A stretch of 64,000 bases of DNA from contig CM114272.1 in the NCBI GenBank assembly GCA_050084515.1, positions 10,602,001 to 10,666,000 on the forward strand, in the 5' to 3' direction. The position numbers and the translations under genes were made by a program. Every line of letters begins with the position of its first letter. The stretch's first letter is position 1. This DNA comes from Blasia pusilla. Taxonomy: Eukaryota; Marchantiophyta; Marchantiopsida; Blasiales. This document shows positions 46,200-59,507 of the stretch, piece after piece. The notes under the pieces are model-generated. The model did no database searches. It worked only from the letters and a program-made list of their open reading frames with translations, and had not been told where the DNA came from.

Positions 46200-48275
46200 T
46201 GTTAGATAGAGTTTTATTAGTATTAAGTAAATTAGCTTAGGGAAAGGAAATTCTCATGTTTAAACCTCTTTATGGTGCCTTTTTTATGCGGGCCCAACTT
46301 TAGAAAAAAAGTAATAAATAAAGGATGACTTTATAAAAGTAAAGTAGTGAGGTTGGTGCTTTAATGAAAAGAAAAAGTAGGCTTGGTTGGTGGCTAGGTT
46401 AGTTGGGGTAATTTAGAAAATATCAAGAGGATATTTTGGAAGAGATAAGAGGAAATCTACTTGTGTCAAAATGTGATTGGCTAAGCCTTGAGAGGAAGCC
46501 ATGTGGCACAAGATAAGATTAGCTCTATTTCGTACTCTTATGGATCTCTTGTGAGTATATAAAAAGGAGGGACCTTCAAGGGTTCATCACCTTCTATTCC
46601 ATATCTTGAGTCTTTCGTGTTACTCTTGAGTGTATGACTTTGGGATTTCTTGCTCTTCCAATGAAAGTGGATCACCCCTCTTGGGAGAGTAACTTGACCA
46701 TGGTCTATTCTTCGAGAGGTTTCTAGAGTGTGGTGTGTGTGTGTGGAGATGAGAGGTTTGTCACCTTAGAAGAGTTTAGTCATACTAAAATAGTGAATGT
46801 TTTGGCTTGTTACTTCCCCAATGAGAGTGGATTGGGATGTTTTGGCGGAGTGATTACCCCTCTTGGGAGAATAACTCCGCCAAAACCCATTCTTGAGGAG
46901 AGTAGAGAATGTCTGTCAAGCATGGATAGGGATGGAGCACGAGTTGTGCCCGACTTTCCTTTCCTCAATCCATACCATGTCAAGATGCTCTTTGTAGATA
47001 GGCACTGGTTCACTCGCTATTTAGTTTATCACTTTGGGGAGGCGTTCATGAACCATGTCATTCAATCTCCAACTCCGGTGATCCTTTCTATCGTCACATA
47101 TGGAAGGACATAGGATTGTACTTTTTATGTCCTTATATAGCGATCCATGGACGTCAATAGGCTTGCTCAAGTAGGGTTTAATACTAGTTGTGCTATCTTC
47201 CTCGTATACAAGCGTAAAATAGTTTATAGGGATTTTATAGCTAGGAATTTTGGGGCCCGATGTTACGAATAAGTGATCGCCCCGGCACTTCCATTTGTGA
47301 TACTTGTCGTGAGAGAATGGAGTGTATACATAATAATTTTATATTGAAAAAGGAGATCTTCTCAGAGAGTTCATCTTGCTTCGACCGCGTCTTTCGCAGC
47401 TAGAAGGCCTACTCTTACTCGAAGAAAGGCTCTCGACACGACAAATGGTGCTTCCACTGAGAGATGTTTGAGGCGGTAGATTATGTTTGCAAGTTGGAGT
47501 CTTATCAAGATGACTAATTTGGTAGTAGACCATCAACTAATTTGGTAGCAACCATCAAGAGAAGAAGGGCCTTCTACATGTGAATCTATGATGGATTCTC
47601 AAATGAAAGAAGGTGGAATGAAGGAGAAAGAATTGAGGTCTTCCCAAAAGACCAAGGGTAAGACTCCTACATACAAGTTGCAGTCGGATATAGAGACAAG
47701 CACAAAATTAAAGGAGATTCTTGAGGAGAGGATTTTGGATGCGAAAATAGAGTTTTCTTTGAGGGAAGTCTTGGGCATAGCCAAACGTGACTTTCATGAG
47801 TTGATCATAGATGCGATGAAAAGGAAAAGGCATATGACTGCACATATGGTGATGGTGAGGGCATTGGATACTGACATCACAGAAGAAGAAGATGAAGAGC
47901 TTTACCAAGTTTTTGGACAAAAGCTTGACTTACAAGGAGAAGAGGCGAGAGTAGGAGAAGCCTTGACAAAACAAGGTGAAGAAAGACACAATGGTGGACA
48001 CTATTCTCGGTCATATTGGACGCGTGCAACAACGGAGGCTAGAGTTTGGCTCGACTCTCTCCAAGAGTCAGTTCTGGCTCTCGTTGATCATGGTTCGGAG
48101 ATCAATATCATGTCGCGAAGTGTATATGACAAAGGGATGTGGCCAATTGATACACGGCATGGATGGGTACTACGAGCGGCTAACAACCAAAAAGGTGAAC
48201 TCTACGGTGCTTGTCCATCCTCAAAACCCGTATTGGAGATGTGCTAATTGAGCAAAATTTCTCTGTTAAGGTCCA
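46200..48275 (+). mobile_element. Third retroelement fragment: LTR-like region plus gag-protease
   Basis: The left part (about 46200-47260) looks like LTR/leader, beginning TGTTAGATAGAG, with a TATATAAAAAGG box at about 46557. From 47588 a frame reads YKLQSDIETSTKLKEIL and AKRDFHELIIDAMKRK, then LVDHGSEINIMSRSVY (about 48080), a retropepsin-type D-H-G site, and LRAANNQKGELYGACP. A one-base shift near 48230 is needed to continue into IGDVLIEQNF. Similarity stops near 48275. The start coordinate is approximate. Confidence 0.6.
46557..46566 (+). promoter_or_regulatory. TATA box in the third retroelement LTR
   Basis: TATATAAAAA lies in a likely U3 region, about 1 kb before the gag-like frame. 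It is a plausible LTR promoter. Confidence 0.45.
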
Positions 48276-51041
48276 GGGCCACAACAAGCATGACTGAAAA
48301 GAAAAAGGGGATCCCTCAACAAGATAACTTCACCAACAACAGAATACACGAGGAATGATTGAGTGAACTGATGTTTTGTCCTCAAGAACCAAGATGGCCA
48401 TTGGACTTTAATCACAATACTTGAAGCGCCAATGCATGCCAGCTCAGACAAGACAAGTGATCACAAGAGAAGTCATTGCTTTCCCAAGAAGCTAACTGTT
48501 CCAAATGTTCAACTCCGGCAACCTCACACTGATGAATGAATTTAGCAAATTAAACCTCCCTCCCACAGGGTATGTACAAACTTTCAATCAGAGCAGGGCT
48601 ATAGGAAGAGGTCACAAAAGTCCAATCTTATGCTCTCATGATAGCTACAATTGAAAAGATGGGGTTGGCTCTTCAAACGTATGAAGGACCCCACTCTTTT
48701 AGAGCGGGCTCTAGAAGAATTCAGGGAAGTCCATGGTAGAATTCTCAAGGTAGTTGCAATATAAAAGATAGTTCTCTTCATTGTCCAGTACTCGTGATAA
48801 TTGGAATTGGCAATCCATTCTCCAAGAAACGCAACCGAACCTCTCATCCAAGAGCCCCACCACAACCGAAGCATAAATCGACAGGCTGAACTTCTTGCAC
48901 GGGCTTTGAGCTCCAATCTCACCACAAGATAATGCAAACTCGTTCCTTCAATGCCTTTTTTCTTTTGAATTCATTCTTCACTCCAGGCTCTACAATCAGA
49001 ATGCTTCATTCTTGGTCGCAGAGCGCCATTGGCGCCTTGGATTTACAATATGCTCGTGCACAGAAATCGTGGAAATCGCCCACGCCCCCGGGGAGGAAAA
49101 GCTTGGAATACCAACAGCGCAATGGCTTCAGCCTCAGCCATCCCATTGGATTCTGCGCATGCCCGATTCCCCTCCCCCCCCAGAATTACAATCTACGTCG
49201 CTGCATAAACAGTCCCATTTAGTCCCTCCACACACATCCTCAAGGGCCACCACAATCTCCGATCGCGAAGAGAGGCTCAAGAGCTCAAGATCATAGAGAG
49301 AGAGAGCAAGAGAGAGCTTGGGCGGGCGAGGTTGCAAGAAATGACAATTTACCTTCGTAATGTTGTCTTTGTGTTGAAATTGCATTGGTACTTGCCATAC
49401 GAGGGATCCTACGACTTCACCAACGGGATCTACTGCAAACAAGGCCAAAAATTTAGAATCTACACTGTCAATTCCGTGACACCACTTCCAATTGCGTATG
49501 CGCTCGTGCATTCAATAAGCTCCCGTGTTGAATCAAAGAAGGAAGGCATGCAAATGTAGAAATGAAGGAAAGGAAAGCGCTCAAGAGAATAGAGGCATGA
49601 TACGTATACTCTCATAGAAGAAAGCAAGAAAATAAAGGAGCATACCAACTTCCGGGCCACTCCCGATCACACTCTCCTACTACGCCACCACTCCTTGAGC
49701 GACAGAACCCAAAGAAATCAGGAAGTAGACTCGAGCCTCTTCCGATCAGGCTCTCATGCTGCACCACCACTCCTTGAGCAACAGAACCCAAAGTTGTGCA
49801 CTCTGCTGGAAGGGACTTCAAGTGGCGGCTCAATTTGCCGCTCAAAGCTTGTCTCCGAAGGCCAAAACCCTAGACCCAACAAACCCAACTCAAATTGAGA
49901 GGGAAACTTGAAAGTAAGGACTCCCTTCTTCCCTCTAAAGCTTTTCCCAAAATTTGTTTTTTTAGCTAGGGAAGCTAATTTTTGTAAAAAAAAATTTAAT
50001 ATATGTAGAAGTGACATGTATAAACTCTATCTTATCTTAACATCTTTCGTGGAAGGAAGACTAATAAAAAATACCCTATTGTTCTTATAAGAGTTTGATG
50101 GAATAAATTATGTCCTATTGTTCTTCCACAAAACTTAATAAGTCTTCCGAGGGACGCAATTTAAAAACCCCTAACTTTTTCACACGTGATGGGGCATTTG
50201 TGTGGAAGTGAGACCCCCGAGGTGTTTATTATGCTATTTGCAAGAGTCAAGGTCAACTTGTCAAACCCTTCAAAGTATTGGCATTAACTTATCCTCCGGA
50301 TCCAAAATTTTCAAATGGACACTTCATATATCAATCATGTGATACATATATTTTTTCCTAATATGTGGCAATAAAAAAACTGCATATTTCATGATTTAAA
50401 AAATAATCCTATTTCAATTTATATATTTATTAGAGGATGCAATTTTCTTAACTAGGGATCCTAACTAATGGAAATAGTGCAAACATTTCTCTATAACCCC
50501 ATAATGTGAGTAATAAAAGTGAAGAACAAGAAGGAAAAGAAAATAATGAAAAAACTTACTATTCATGGCCCCCCATTCATGACATAAGTAGAAGAATCCT
50601 CATACATCCATTGTAATTGATGCACACCGTTGTAAATTAAAATATTATGTTGCCTTGCATGGCTCCGGTGATAGATTTAAATGACACCCGTTAACCATAG
50701 AATAGAGAGATCATTACCTCGTGTCATCCCATCCTCTTTTAATTTTGAGTTTTGTAGATATGGATAGGGATTCATCGAAGAATTTTAATCGATTTACTTG
50801 CAATGTATGCTCATCGGTACTAATAGTGATTTCATTGGAAAATCTTTAGTAGGACAGTTCTAGTACATCGTCGCAACTTCAAATCATAAGTCAAATAGAA
50901 ATCTTATTCCGAATCATCCGTAGATATGGATAGGAATCGACTCTATAATTCGGAATTCTCCTTTATCAATCCACACTAGTCTATACCCCATGCCCAGATA
51001 AAAATTACACACAGAGTTTGTTGACCCGGCCCGGCCGGTCA
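48276..51041. other. Stretch without a recognised gene
   Basis: A direct repeat of about 50 bp (49663-49712 and 49745-49794, ending GACAGAACCCAAAG or AACAGAACCCAAAG) is visible. On the minus strand, 49435-49356 is bordered by TTTGCAG and by GTAAATTG, like an internal exon, and reads VDPVGEVVGSLVWQVPMQF. I do not recognise that protein, and no neighbouring exon could be joined. The rest is AT-rich. The part near 51041 would hold the NPF 3' UTR. Confidence 0.4.
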
Positions 51042-54000
51042 TCAAAGACCGTCGTTTTCTGAGACGACTCCCTTGTACTTGAACCATCGGGCGCACTTGA
51101 GGTAGACGAGGAAGTTGACGGCGCTGAGGGCCGCCAGCAGCCAGTAGAAGTTGTAGAGCTTGCTGTGATTGAGCTGCGCGGCGATCCATCCGGGCTGCGA
51201 CTCGCGGCTGGTGACCTTGTTCACGGTGTCCACGAGGATGGTGCTGAAGAAGAATCCGAACGACATGGATCCGAACGACAGTCCGCTGGAGAGACTGCGC
51301 ATGCTGTCGGGCGCCTGAGTGTAGAAGAATTCCAGCGATCCCGTGAAAGCGAACAGATCGGCCAAGCCGAACACCAGGTACTGCGGGAGCAGCCAGAAGA
51401 CGGAGATGGGCACTGTCGCGTCGGGCTGATCCAGGAGCCCGTGCTCCGCCGCGATCGCCAAGCGCCTGCGCTCGATCAGGGCGGCGACGGACATGGAGAT
51501 GGTCGACACGAACAGGCCGATTCCCATGCGCTGGAGTAAGGTCACCCCCTGCGGCAGGCCCGTGATTTTGCGCATCTGCCTCACGAAGATCCGCTCGTAC
51601 AAGGGCACCATGATCATCATGGAGGTGGCGGGGATGACCACCAACATCGGGGCGGGCATCGAGAACCTACCCACGGTTCGCTCCATGCTCATGGCCTGGG
51701 CGATGGAGAAAGTCTGCAGCTGGGCCACGCAGGTGTTCAGGATTATGAATGGCGCCCACACCGGCAGCAGCTTCACGATGGTCTTCGTCTCCTCCACCTG
51801 CGTCACCGGGCACAACGTCCACCTGCTGGGCGGCGCACCTCCCTTGCCCGAGTCCGCTTTGGACGCCGTTCGAATGGCCGCCTTGTCCAAGAATCTGCTT
51901 GCAAGGCAATTTGTCAGGGCCGCGCGTCGATCAATCGATCCACTACACGCACGCCGCTAAGGAATGTATGTATTTCGCTTTCGGACTTGGATCGCTTCTG
52001 CTTGAGCATCCGTCCATTCGATCGGCTACGCAATTGAACACGCATGCGGTGTGCGCTACCACACTGATCGAGTAGCCTCAACATTCACTCGTTCAAACGG
52101 ACAGCACTGCTCTCGAGTGCGTTGTGATCCGGTGCGTAGATTCGAAGATCGAGCACCACAAACTTACGACCCGATGCCACATTCTAACTACTGTTCCCCT
52201 TTCTTTAACTGTACAGCTGCTGACTTACGACGGCCCACAATCACTCGCAATCAAGCACGCCCTCACAAAATCTGAAACTCACAGAGCGCGCACGCACGCA
52301 CGCTGTCAGCGACCACATTCGGGACGTGGATTCGAACGTCGAGTTACTCAACATTCCATTCAAGAATTCAGCGAGTTTAGTTACCAGCAAGTGTACCCGA
52401 AAACGTCCGGTTTGATCAGGCGGTGTTCGCGAATATGGATAGCTCTGGGAAATTGAAGTCAGATTCATGTATCACGAACATGTATCACTATGCTTGGTTC
52501 GAATCACTCGCTTGGTTTGAAAGATGAACAATGTATGCGAGGACCTGAATATGTAGATCTATCGAGGAGAGGCAGAAAGCGGATCCGCAAAAGTCGAATG
52601 GCGAAGGTGACCAGTGAACGGAACTCTAGAGAGGCGAATGGAGGAAGGTGAACCCGACGGGGCATGTGCACGACATAAGGAGACCCGTGGCAGCAAGTGC
52701 GTACTACGTACCGCAGTTGGTCGGTGTGAGGCAATCTTCTCGTGGGATGCGAAGCAGCTTCCTTGATACTGAGCTCGTAGAGTTCGCTAGAATCGATGGG
52801 CAGTGGAACATTGGAGTTCCGGATAGATGCAAAGAGAACCTCGGCGATTCGAGTGAGAGGGCTTCCTTCCGGGAGCTTGTTTCTGTAAAATGGGGCCCCA
52901 AAAGCAAAGCACAGAACTCCTGCCAGCATGATTCCAGCCGATACGGTGAAACCGATCTCATTACCGATGTCGTCGACGACGTACACCAACGCACCTACGC
53001 CAACTAACGCACCCGTACAAATGGAGAAGTAGTACCAGTTGAAGAACTTGGACTGAGCCTGCCTTTCCTTTGCGTCATACGCACTGAATTGATCCGCTCC
53101 ATGCGACGGGAGATTGGGTCTGATGCCCGCCGATCCGAGCGCCACGAGGTAGAGCACGAGATACAGGATCGCCAAATCCAGCCGCGTGACCGGGGGACAG
53201 ACTTCTCCGCCGCTAGTCGTCGTGCACGGGGCAGGTCTCAGCTCTTTGATCGACGCCGAGAGCGCAAACAAAAGCATTCCCTACGGAAAACCAGAAACAG
53301 CAAAATTCACGAAAAACCGACCGCTTCAATTTCCCAGGTGATTCAACGTAAAGCACAATTTCCTATCTGATCACCGGTAGCAGCAGACCAACATAGTTTC
53401 ATGTGACTTTTGAATTCGCGAGTGGAGAATTTCCGATCAACTAGGATTATCGAATTCATCTGCGGACTTGCAGATGCACGATGTCCGCTTTGGCATGATT
53501 TCGCATTCCCCATGATCTTGGACTAGCTCGAGCGATGTCGATCTATAGTTTCATCTCATCAGAATTTGCAGTTAGAGTTCCGATCCATGCGCCGAATGAA
53601 AATGAAAGTGGTGAATGAGGATGAGTGAGCGAGAATCTGGATCGTTGCGGATATATATAGTACCCAGTGCTCGGTTTAAGCAGCGGAAAGGGTACCAAGT
53701 ACGTACGTACCAGAAACTCCAAGACACCGAAGACTACAATGGTCCAAAAGCGGCCCCAGTACGTGTCCGCTATGAAGGCAGTGACGAGTGACAGCAAATA
53801 AGAGGTCCCTGAAAAGTTTGTGTAGGTGTTTGCCGCATCTGCTTGCTTGAATCGCATGGTCTCCATCAGGTAGGGAACCATGTTCATCGCGACCCCAAAG
53901 AAGGCGCAGAATTCCAGGCCTGTAATTCCTGGACAGACTCCATCGATTCGTGAAGTCACATGAACTGGACTAATCGATCAACGCTACTCCAAAACATTAA

Positions 54001-54550
54001 AATCAAATCGCCTTCTGAGAAAGAAACAAGAGTCACGAAACTAGAATCTGAGATCGAGCATAGTTTGAAGTTGGACTAGAAGTCCCGCTTCAAGCCATTA
54101 CGCGTACGCTTGCTACATTTATCTCATGAAAGCCCCATGATGATGTGTTCAGACTCCTCCGCACATACACGTACAGTGGCATATACTTAGTCTAGTTAGC
54201 TACAAACACTGCTGGAACAAGAAGATCGCTGATCTACCTAGGTCTACCATTCAATGCATAATGAAGCGTGCTACCATTCAATGCATGATCGCCACGCTCT
54301 AATTTAAACATGTTCGGTTTAGAGTACCATAAATGAAAGAAGTTGCTCGCCAGTTGCCGGAGGAGTGTTTTAGTGAAGGCATTCCTCTCCAATCTACTAG
54401 CTTTTCAGCACTCAAATCCATCCGGGCCGCCATATCCTCCTTCTCCAGGAATGGTGGGATGTCGATCATATCGACCATACGTGGGTCGGAATCCTGGAGC
54501 ATGCTCTCGTCGCGCATATGACTCGAACGCTGTGGGAGGTTTGTACTCAT
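51042..54550 (-). CDS. NRT1/PTR family (NPF) membrane transporter, complete
   Basis: The four exons 54550-54328, 53928-53711, 53280-52712 and 51894-51042 join in frame to 1,863 nt and 620 residues, a usual NPF length, with GT-AG borders. Members are 12-helix plasma-membrane or vacuolar carriers for nitrate, peptides, hormones or glucosinolates. Diagnostic stretches: DWRGMPSLKHSSGNWRATSF in exon 1, GTSYLLSLVTAFIADTYWGRF in exons 2-3, LDLAILYLVLYLVALGSAGI, and, across the last junction, HTDQLRFLDKAAI; exon 4 has the helices of the C-terminal half (QYLVFGLADLFAFTGSLEFF). The helix-1 motif that is ExxER or ExxEK in proton-coupled members reads T-G-L-E-F here, so the first Glu and the basic residue are absent. 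NPF7.3, an Arabidopsis member, also lacks it. Substrate cannot be assigned. Confidence 0.92.
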
Positions 54551-57500
54551 TGTGATTGACACTGTACCAGCTACCGAGCCGCCAAGCGAGGCTCGATGGA
54601 TCCCTGTTCATTTATGTGCACACAATGCATATGAGCTAGCCACAAATGGCGCACGCAAAGTATCATCCGTTCCTTTTCTTGAGACCCATCGCTCGATCTA
54701 AGTATGTGCCACAAAGAGTCAATATTAGCAGATAACCGAATTCGAGGGAGTTGCGTATTTATGGAATGAGTCTAGCGTGGTAGTAGCCAGATTACGATCC
54801 GAATCCTGACTACCGGTCTAGCTTTTGTTTATGACTTACCACTCGTGGTACACTTCCCGGAGAATCGATCGCGGAAACTTGCACGGCGATACGCCTAATC
54901 TGTCAGCTCTAGCTCTGTGGACCGCGCTCTTAAACTAGCTCTGTGGACCGCACTCTTAATCTAGAGCGAGCTGTTGGCAAAACTTAGAGCTGAGTCCACA
55001 AAACTCTTACAGCAACCTGAACAGACCCGCACATAATCGATCAAAACACCTGACCTTGGAATTTGTGGTTGGAAACCGAGCTTGCTGTGGATGCACGCGC
55101 TGCATACACAAACGTCAGCGCATCTTTCTCATGAACGTGCGCAACTCTGATGCACCGAGCGCGAGCACGAAACGAAGCAACGGCCAAGACGCCCGTCGGT
55201 TCGCTAATTAACTTGTGCAGATATCGACCTATACATGTTCATGTTCGATTTGGAGATCAACCACATTCGGTTGTGAATCTATAGCGAGAGGAGGTCGATC
55301 GATCGATCCCAGAAATTAATAAAGCTGTTCTGAATTAGAGTCCTGTCTGCAGCGATCATACGCACTCACCGGCGAATTCAAATAAATTAAGATGCATCAA
55401 TCCTTGTAGCACGAAGATGCTACGAAACTCGGATTGACAGTCTACCTATAGAAGGACGTTCAAACGAGTTGAAATCACAGTAGAGTCCGTTCGCCCTTAA
55501 CTGCGTCTCACACACACATATATAAGAACGAAATCTTTCCTCGTTCCAACCCCTCACCTGAAGAAGCACATGATAGACATCGGTGGGACCCAGTTCTGGC
55601 GAGGCAATGGCATCGGGTGCGAAGTGATCGGAGTCACACGTGTCCGCGTTTGCTCGACCGGGCTTATCCAGTCGTCAGCAACATGCAAGTACGTACAGAC
55701 TATCTGTTATGCGGTAAGCGCCGTACCGTGTCTACTTACCCCTACAACAGTACAAGTCCGGGACTCTGGAGTCTGCAGTCTGACTGTCTGGGGGGTAAAT
55801 CCCGGCGTTCGGGAGTTCGAAGAGAATTCCAGGCAGAACTATCCGTCTACACTAGTCTCAATAATTACGTGATTTCCCGGCACGGAGATCCGCCGGTCTG
55901 TCGCAAACCTTCGAACCGCGGGTTCTCGACAAAAGGGTTGACGAGAGTGCTAATCGTTCGCGACCACCTTAAGCAGAACAGGCAGTCTACGCTAGTATAC
56001 AAATGTTCGCGAAGGGAGGTTCCGGGGTATTGAACGTGTGTGTATAGTATTCATGACGGGAATAGGAACGGGTCGTGATTTGGATCCGAGGTCCAGCCTG
56101 AACAGCGACGGTTTCAAATTCTCACTTCGCTACCGTTTGACAAGAATCGGGCGTTCTTTGATGCATCGAGTCAAACGGTTTCTAGCTCTGCAATGTGATC
56201 AGGATTCGCTGTGTTCAGTGCTCTGGGACCTGAAAGAATATGCCCAGATATAGTAGTAAGGAGGGATGTGACTCTACTATGTGTACTTAGAGTGGACCCA
56301 GTGGACTGGATCGATCAGGCTAAGGTTTGGGTTCCTCATGAAGTCTTTGAGTTGGTTAATATGTTTGAAGTCTGGATCCCTCGCACTTGACCAGATGACG
56401 AGTTTTTTTTTTCCCGATCAGTGATTTTAATTCCTCTGATCGCACGGATTTAAAGGGCTTACGATCGCTAGCTTCTTGCTTTTCGGGCGATGGGAACATA
56501 AGTTGTGGGTCTAATACACACCCGGGTATCTGAGCGCGCCATCAGCGGTGATGGAACTCTGCCCCAGAGTTTGATCGCAAGCGATCGGTCAAAGGCAAGA
56601 GCAGCGATCGATCGGTCAAAGGCGATTGCACCTGGTGCACACGCCAGTTTCGATTTGTTGGGATGATGACCAGTGCATCCAACTGGTGCACGGCTCCAGA
56701 TATTTCCCTTGTACAAAATCTTACTTGGTTGACAACAACCCAGATTTTCCGATCGACTTGGCAGCTGCTCTTAACTTGCAAAACTATGGCACCCAATTCT
56801 CAACAACCAGTTTTCAGCTAGCGTACCGTGCATGCCAGTGAGTCCTGCAGCGTCCGCATAACACAAGACAGCTAGCTGGGCCCTATCGCTTCCATGTGAC
56901 TTTCTACTGCTGTAACCCACCCATGCTACCGTACGTCCCGACCTTTCAGCATTCTTGAGAATGTCTCTGAGATGCCGGATCGATCGGAGAAAACGCCCTC
57001 GCCATGAATCCGTGGAGTACGCAGATTGGACGCGGCGATTGACGTCGGGATCCTCTCATGTGCACCGGATACATCTAGATAGTGCCGTCAGAACAAGAAA
57101 CGAGTTCACGGAGCTGCATGTGATCCGCTCAAAACAGCCGTCCGCCACCATTGCCAATTCTACGTGCACTAATCGCGCCTTGCAATGAAATAAAAATTCC
57201 ATCTGCAGAAGGGAGCTGAGGATCTCCGCGCTTCCTATTCACTGGCTCTCTCTTTACGTATATTTAAGCCCAATCGCCAAAGAAAGCCCAGAAACACTTG
57301 CGCGCGTACGTACCCGCATGACTTCTATGTCCACAATCGATCGAGAATGCAGACTCATTGGGGGCACAAAAGAGTAACTGTTCCCAAAAGCCCGATCGAT
57401 CTGCAGGCGCTGGGGATCACACAACTGTGATCATGCATTTTCCATACAGGAAAAAACTATGATGTGCTTCCTTCCAAGTTCACTGAGAGGTCAAGATGTA

Positions 57501-59507
57501 AATATAGAGTCTAATTCTTCTCCACCATCTCGCGCGTGCGAGCATGGAATCAACATTCATGATCGGGTTCCTCAGAATGGGCACGGATCTCTATCGGTAC
57601 CCGTTTCAAAATTCTACAATGCGGCTTCAAGAGCTCCTAGGACGCTTAATTAATTACTGAATGTCCAGCGGCAGACACATGCGACGGATCGATGCAGAAG
57701 AATCACGCGCACTACCAACCGTAAAGTTTCTTCTCGACCTTCAAAACTCGTGAACTCACCTGAACGCCATATTTTTCGGAGAGGCGTTGAAGTATGTTTA
57801 AAAGGCGACGTGAAAATAGGACATGGCTGCAGAATGCCTGAAACTTTAGAGACAAGACGTGTTTGTGGAATGTAATCCATATCTTAGAACCGTGCAAGTT
57901 TGTAATTTGTACGAAGAAATGGGGCATGGAACTAGACTAATCCTTGATCGATACATGAGTGTCGAAAACATCTCGACAGGTGGGAGTAACTCCATTGGTG
58001 AAGAGTGAGAGTACTGGTACACATGGCATTGTCTTCACTTTCTTTCTAGACCTACGATGCATGGAGCTCATAGGCATGTACGTGTGGATAATGTGTCACA
58101 ATCCCACTTGTAAGCCTTTGAAATGATTGATGGCATGAAATTGGCAATGCCCTCTCACTTATGAACTCGCATGAACCAGCGAGATATCTGTCTGACACTG
58201 GTGGCTCATCGATGTTTCTCACCTACGTTGCGTGGTTAGAATCCATACGTGCACATGCGGGGATCGGGAAACCCATCGGGAAAGTTCAATCTGTCTAAAT
58301 GGCGAGCGGTCAGCGTTTCATTTGCCCTGCCTACTGGAACTTAGATCTATGGGATCACGTAATGATCTAGAAGCTTTCTCGTATATACAAGTGTGCCATA
58401 GAGCAGAAGGTGGCTTAACTTCCAATGCAAACTCAACTTCCATGTGAAGAATGTAATCTGACATATCCTCAACTCAATCTTGTACATGTATATACGCGAG
58501 ACACTATTTTGCAGAAAACATACATTCCCGTATCTTGGATGATGTAATGTTGTGGCGAGAGATATGGTGGGAAAGGAAGAAATCCATTCTGAGAGTGGTA
58601 GTCCCATGCCATCGTGCCAAAATAGAACAGCCCTTGTACGTCCTACGAACGTTTCTCTCTTCGCTTTGGTATGTGGATATGCCGGCTCTCGCTTGATCAG
58701 GAAAACTCTCCTCCAGTGATCCCCGAAAGCATCTATGTAACATTTTAGGAATGGTAAGATCTTTAAGCAAAGATTCTTGGACGTCCAGCCCCTGGAGCAG
58801 TCTTCACCTTCACGTTAGGAAGGACCGGTCTTCGACATTCATGCATCACTCACTTCGATCTTCCACACTCTATTGAGCATTTTTTAAGATGCCTAGTTAT
58901 AGTGCGGCCACATGAATGAACTTGTAAATGACGTATATGGTAAGTGGATGTTGATAGTTGTAATTGAAAATTGGTGTCGATTCCGAAGATAAGCATGTTT
59001 ATTCCGCATGATGCGAAAGTATCAATAGAAAAAATAATAATTGAGGGTGGTGGTTTGTGGTTATGAAACCTCATCGAGTGCCGTTCTAGAATCCGTAGGG
59101 AGGAGAAAAATGTTACAATTAAATTGTACTTGGAGTGTTTTGTAAGGAAAGAAGAACTTTTGTTACCATGTGATTCATAAACTAAGTGAAATAGGTTAAG
59201 GGCATTAATAAGAATTAAGGGCAAAGTAATATGATTGACACAAATAGGCACAATGAAGTGCATGTCATATAACATTGAAGTTATGTTATATCACATGCAC
59301 TTCATAGTTATGTAGTGTAAGTTTGATCCGAGACAGTGAGTTATAGTGTGCTATAAGGTAGCTGAAAATCATAGAGAGAGTAATATGTTGGATTGCAAGG
59401 GAAGTTTCTTGAGTATGTCATCTAACATTGAAGTTGATAATTAGTAAGAGTGGTTTTGTAGTGTAAGTTTGATCCAATAATGAATTATAGTGTAAATCTT
59501 GGAGAGA
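54551..59507. other. Intergenic region, nothing recognised
   Basis: No coding region or RNA gene is recognisable. The part next to 54551 should carry the NPF promoter. GATC/CGTACG-rich short repeats are common, and a hairpin at 59253-59305 is listed separately. Near 59313 and 59457 the sequence TAGTGTAAGTTTGATCC occurs twice. Confidence 0.5.
59253..59305. repeat. 23-bp inverted repeat
   Basis: Arms 59253-59275 (ATGAAGTGCATGT..., ending ATAACAT) and 59283-59305 are complementary with one mismatch around a 7-base loop. It lies about 200 bp before the start of Gypsy B. Confidence 0.75.

Noticed and set aside
46730-47113. 127-codon plus-strand frame
   Set aside because: It lies in an LTR-like region with no domain and no codon pattern. 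I treat it as chance.
58850-59275. 141-codon minus-strand frame
   Set aside because: No recognisable motif and an AT-rich composition like the surrounding spacer. It also overlaps the hairpin at 59253.
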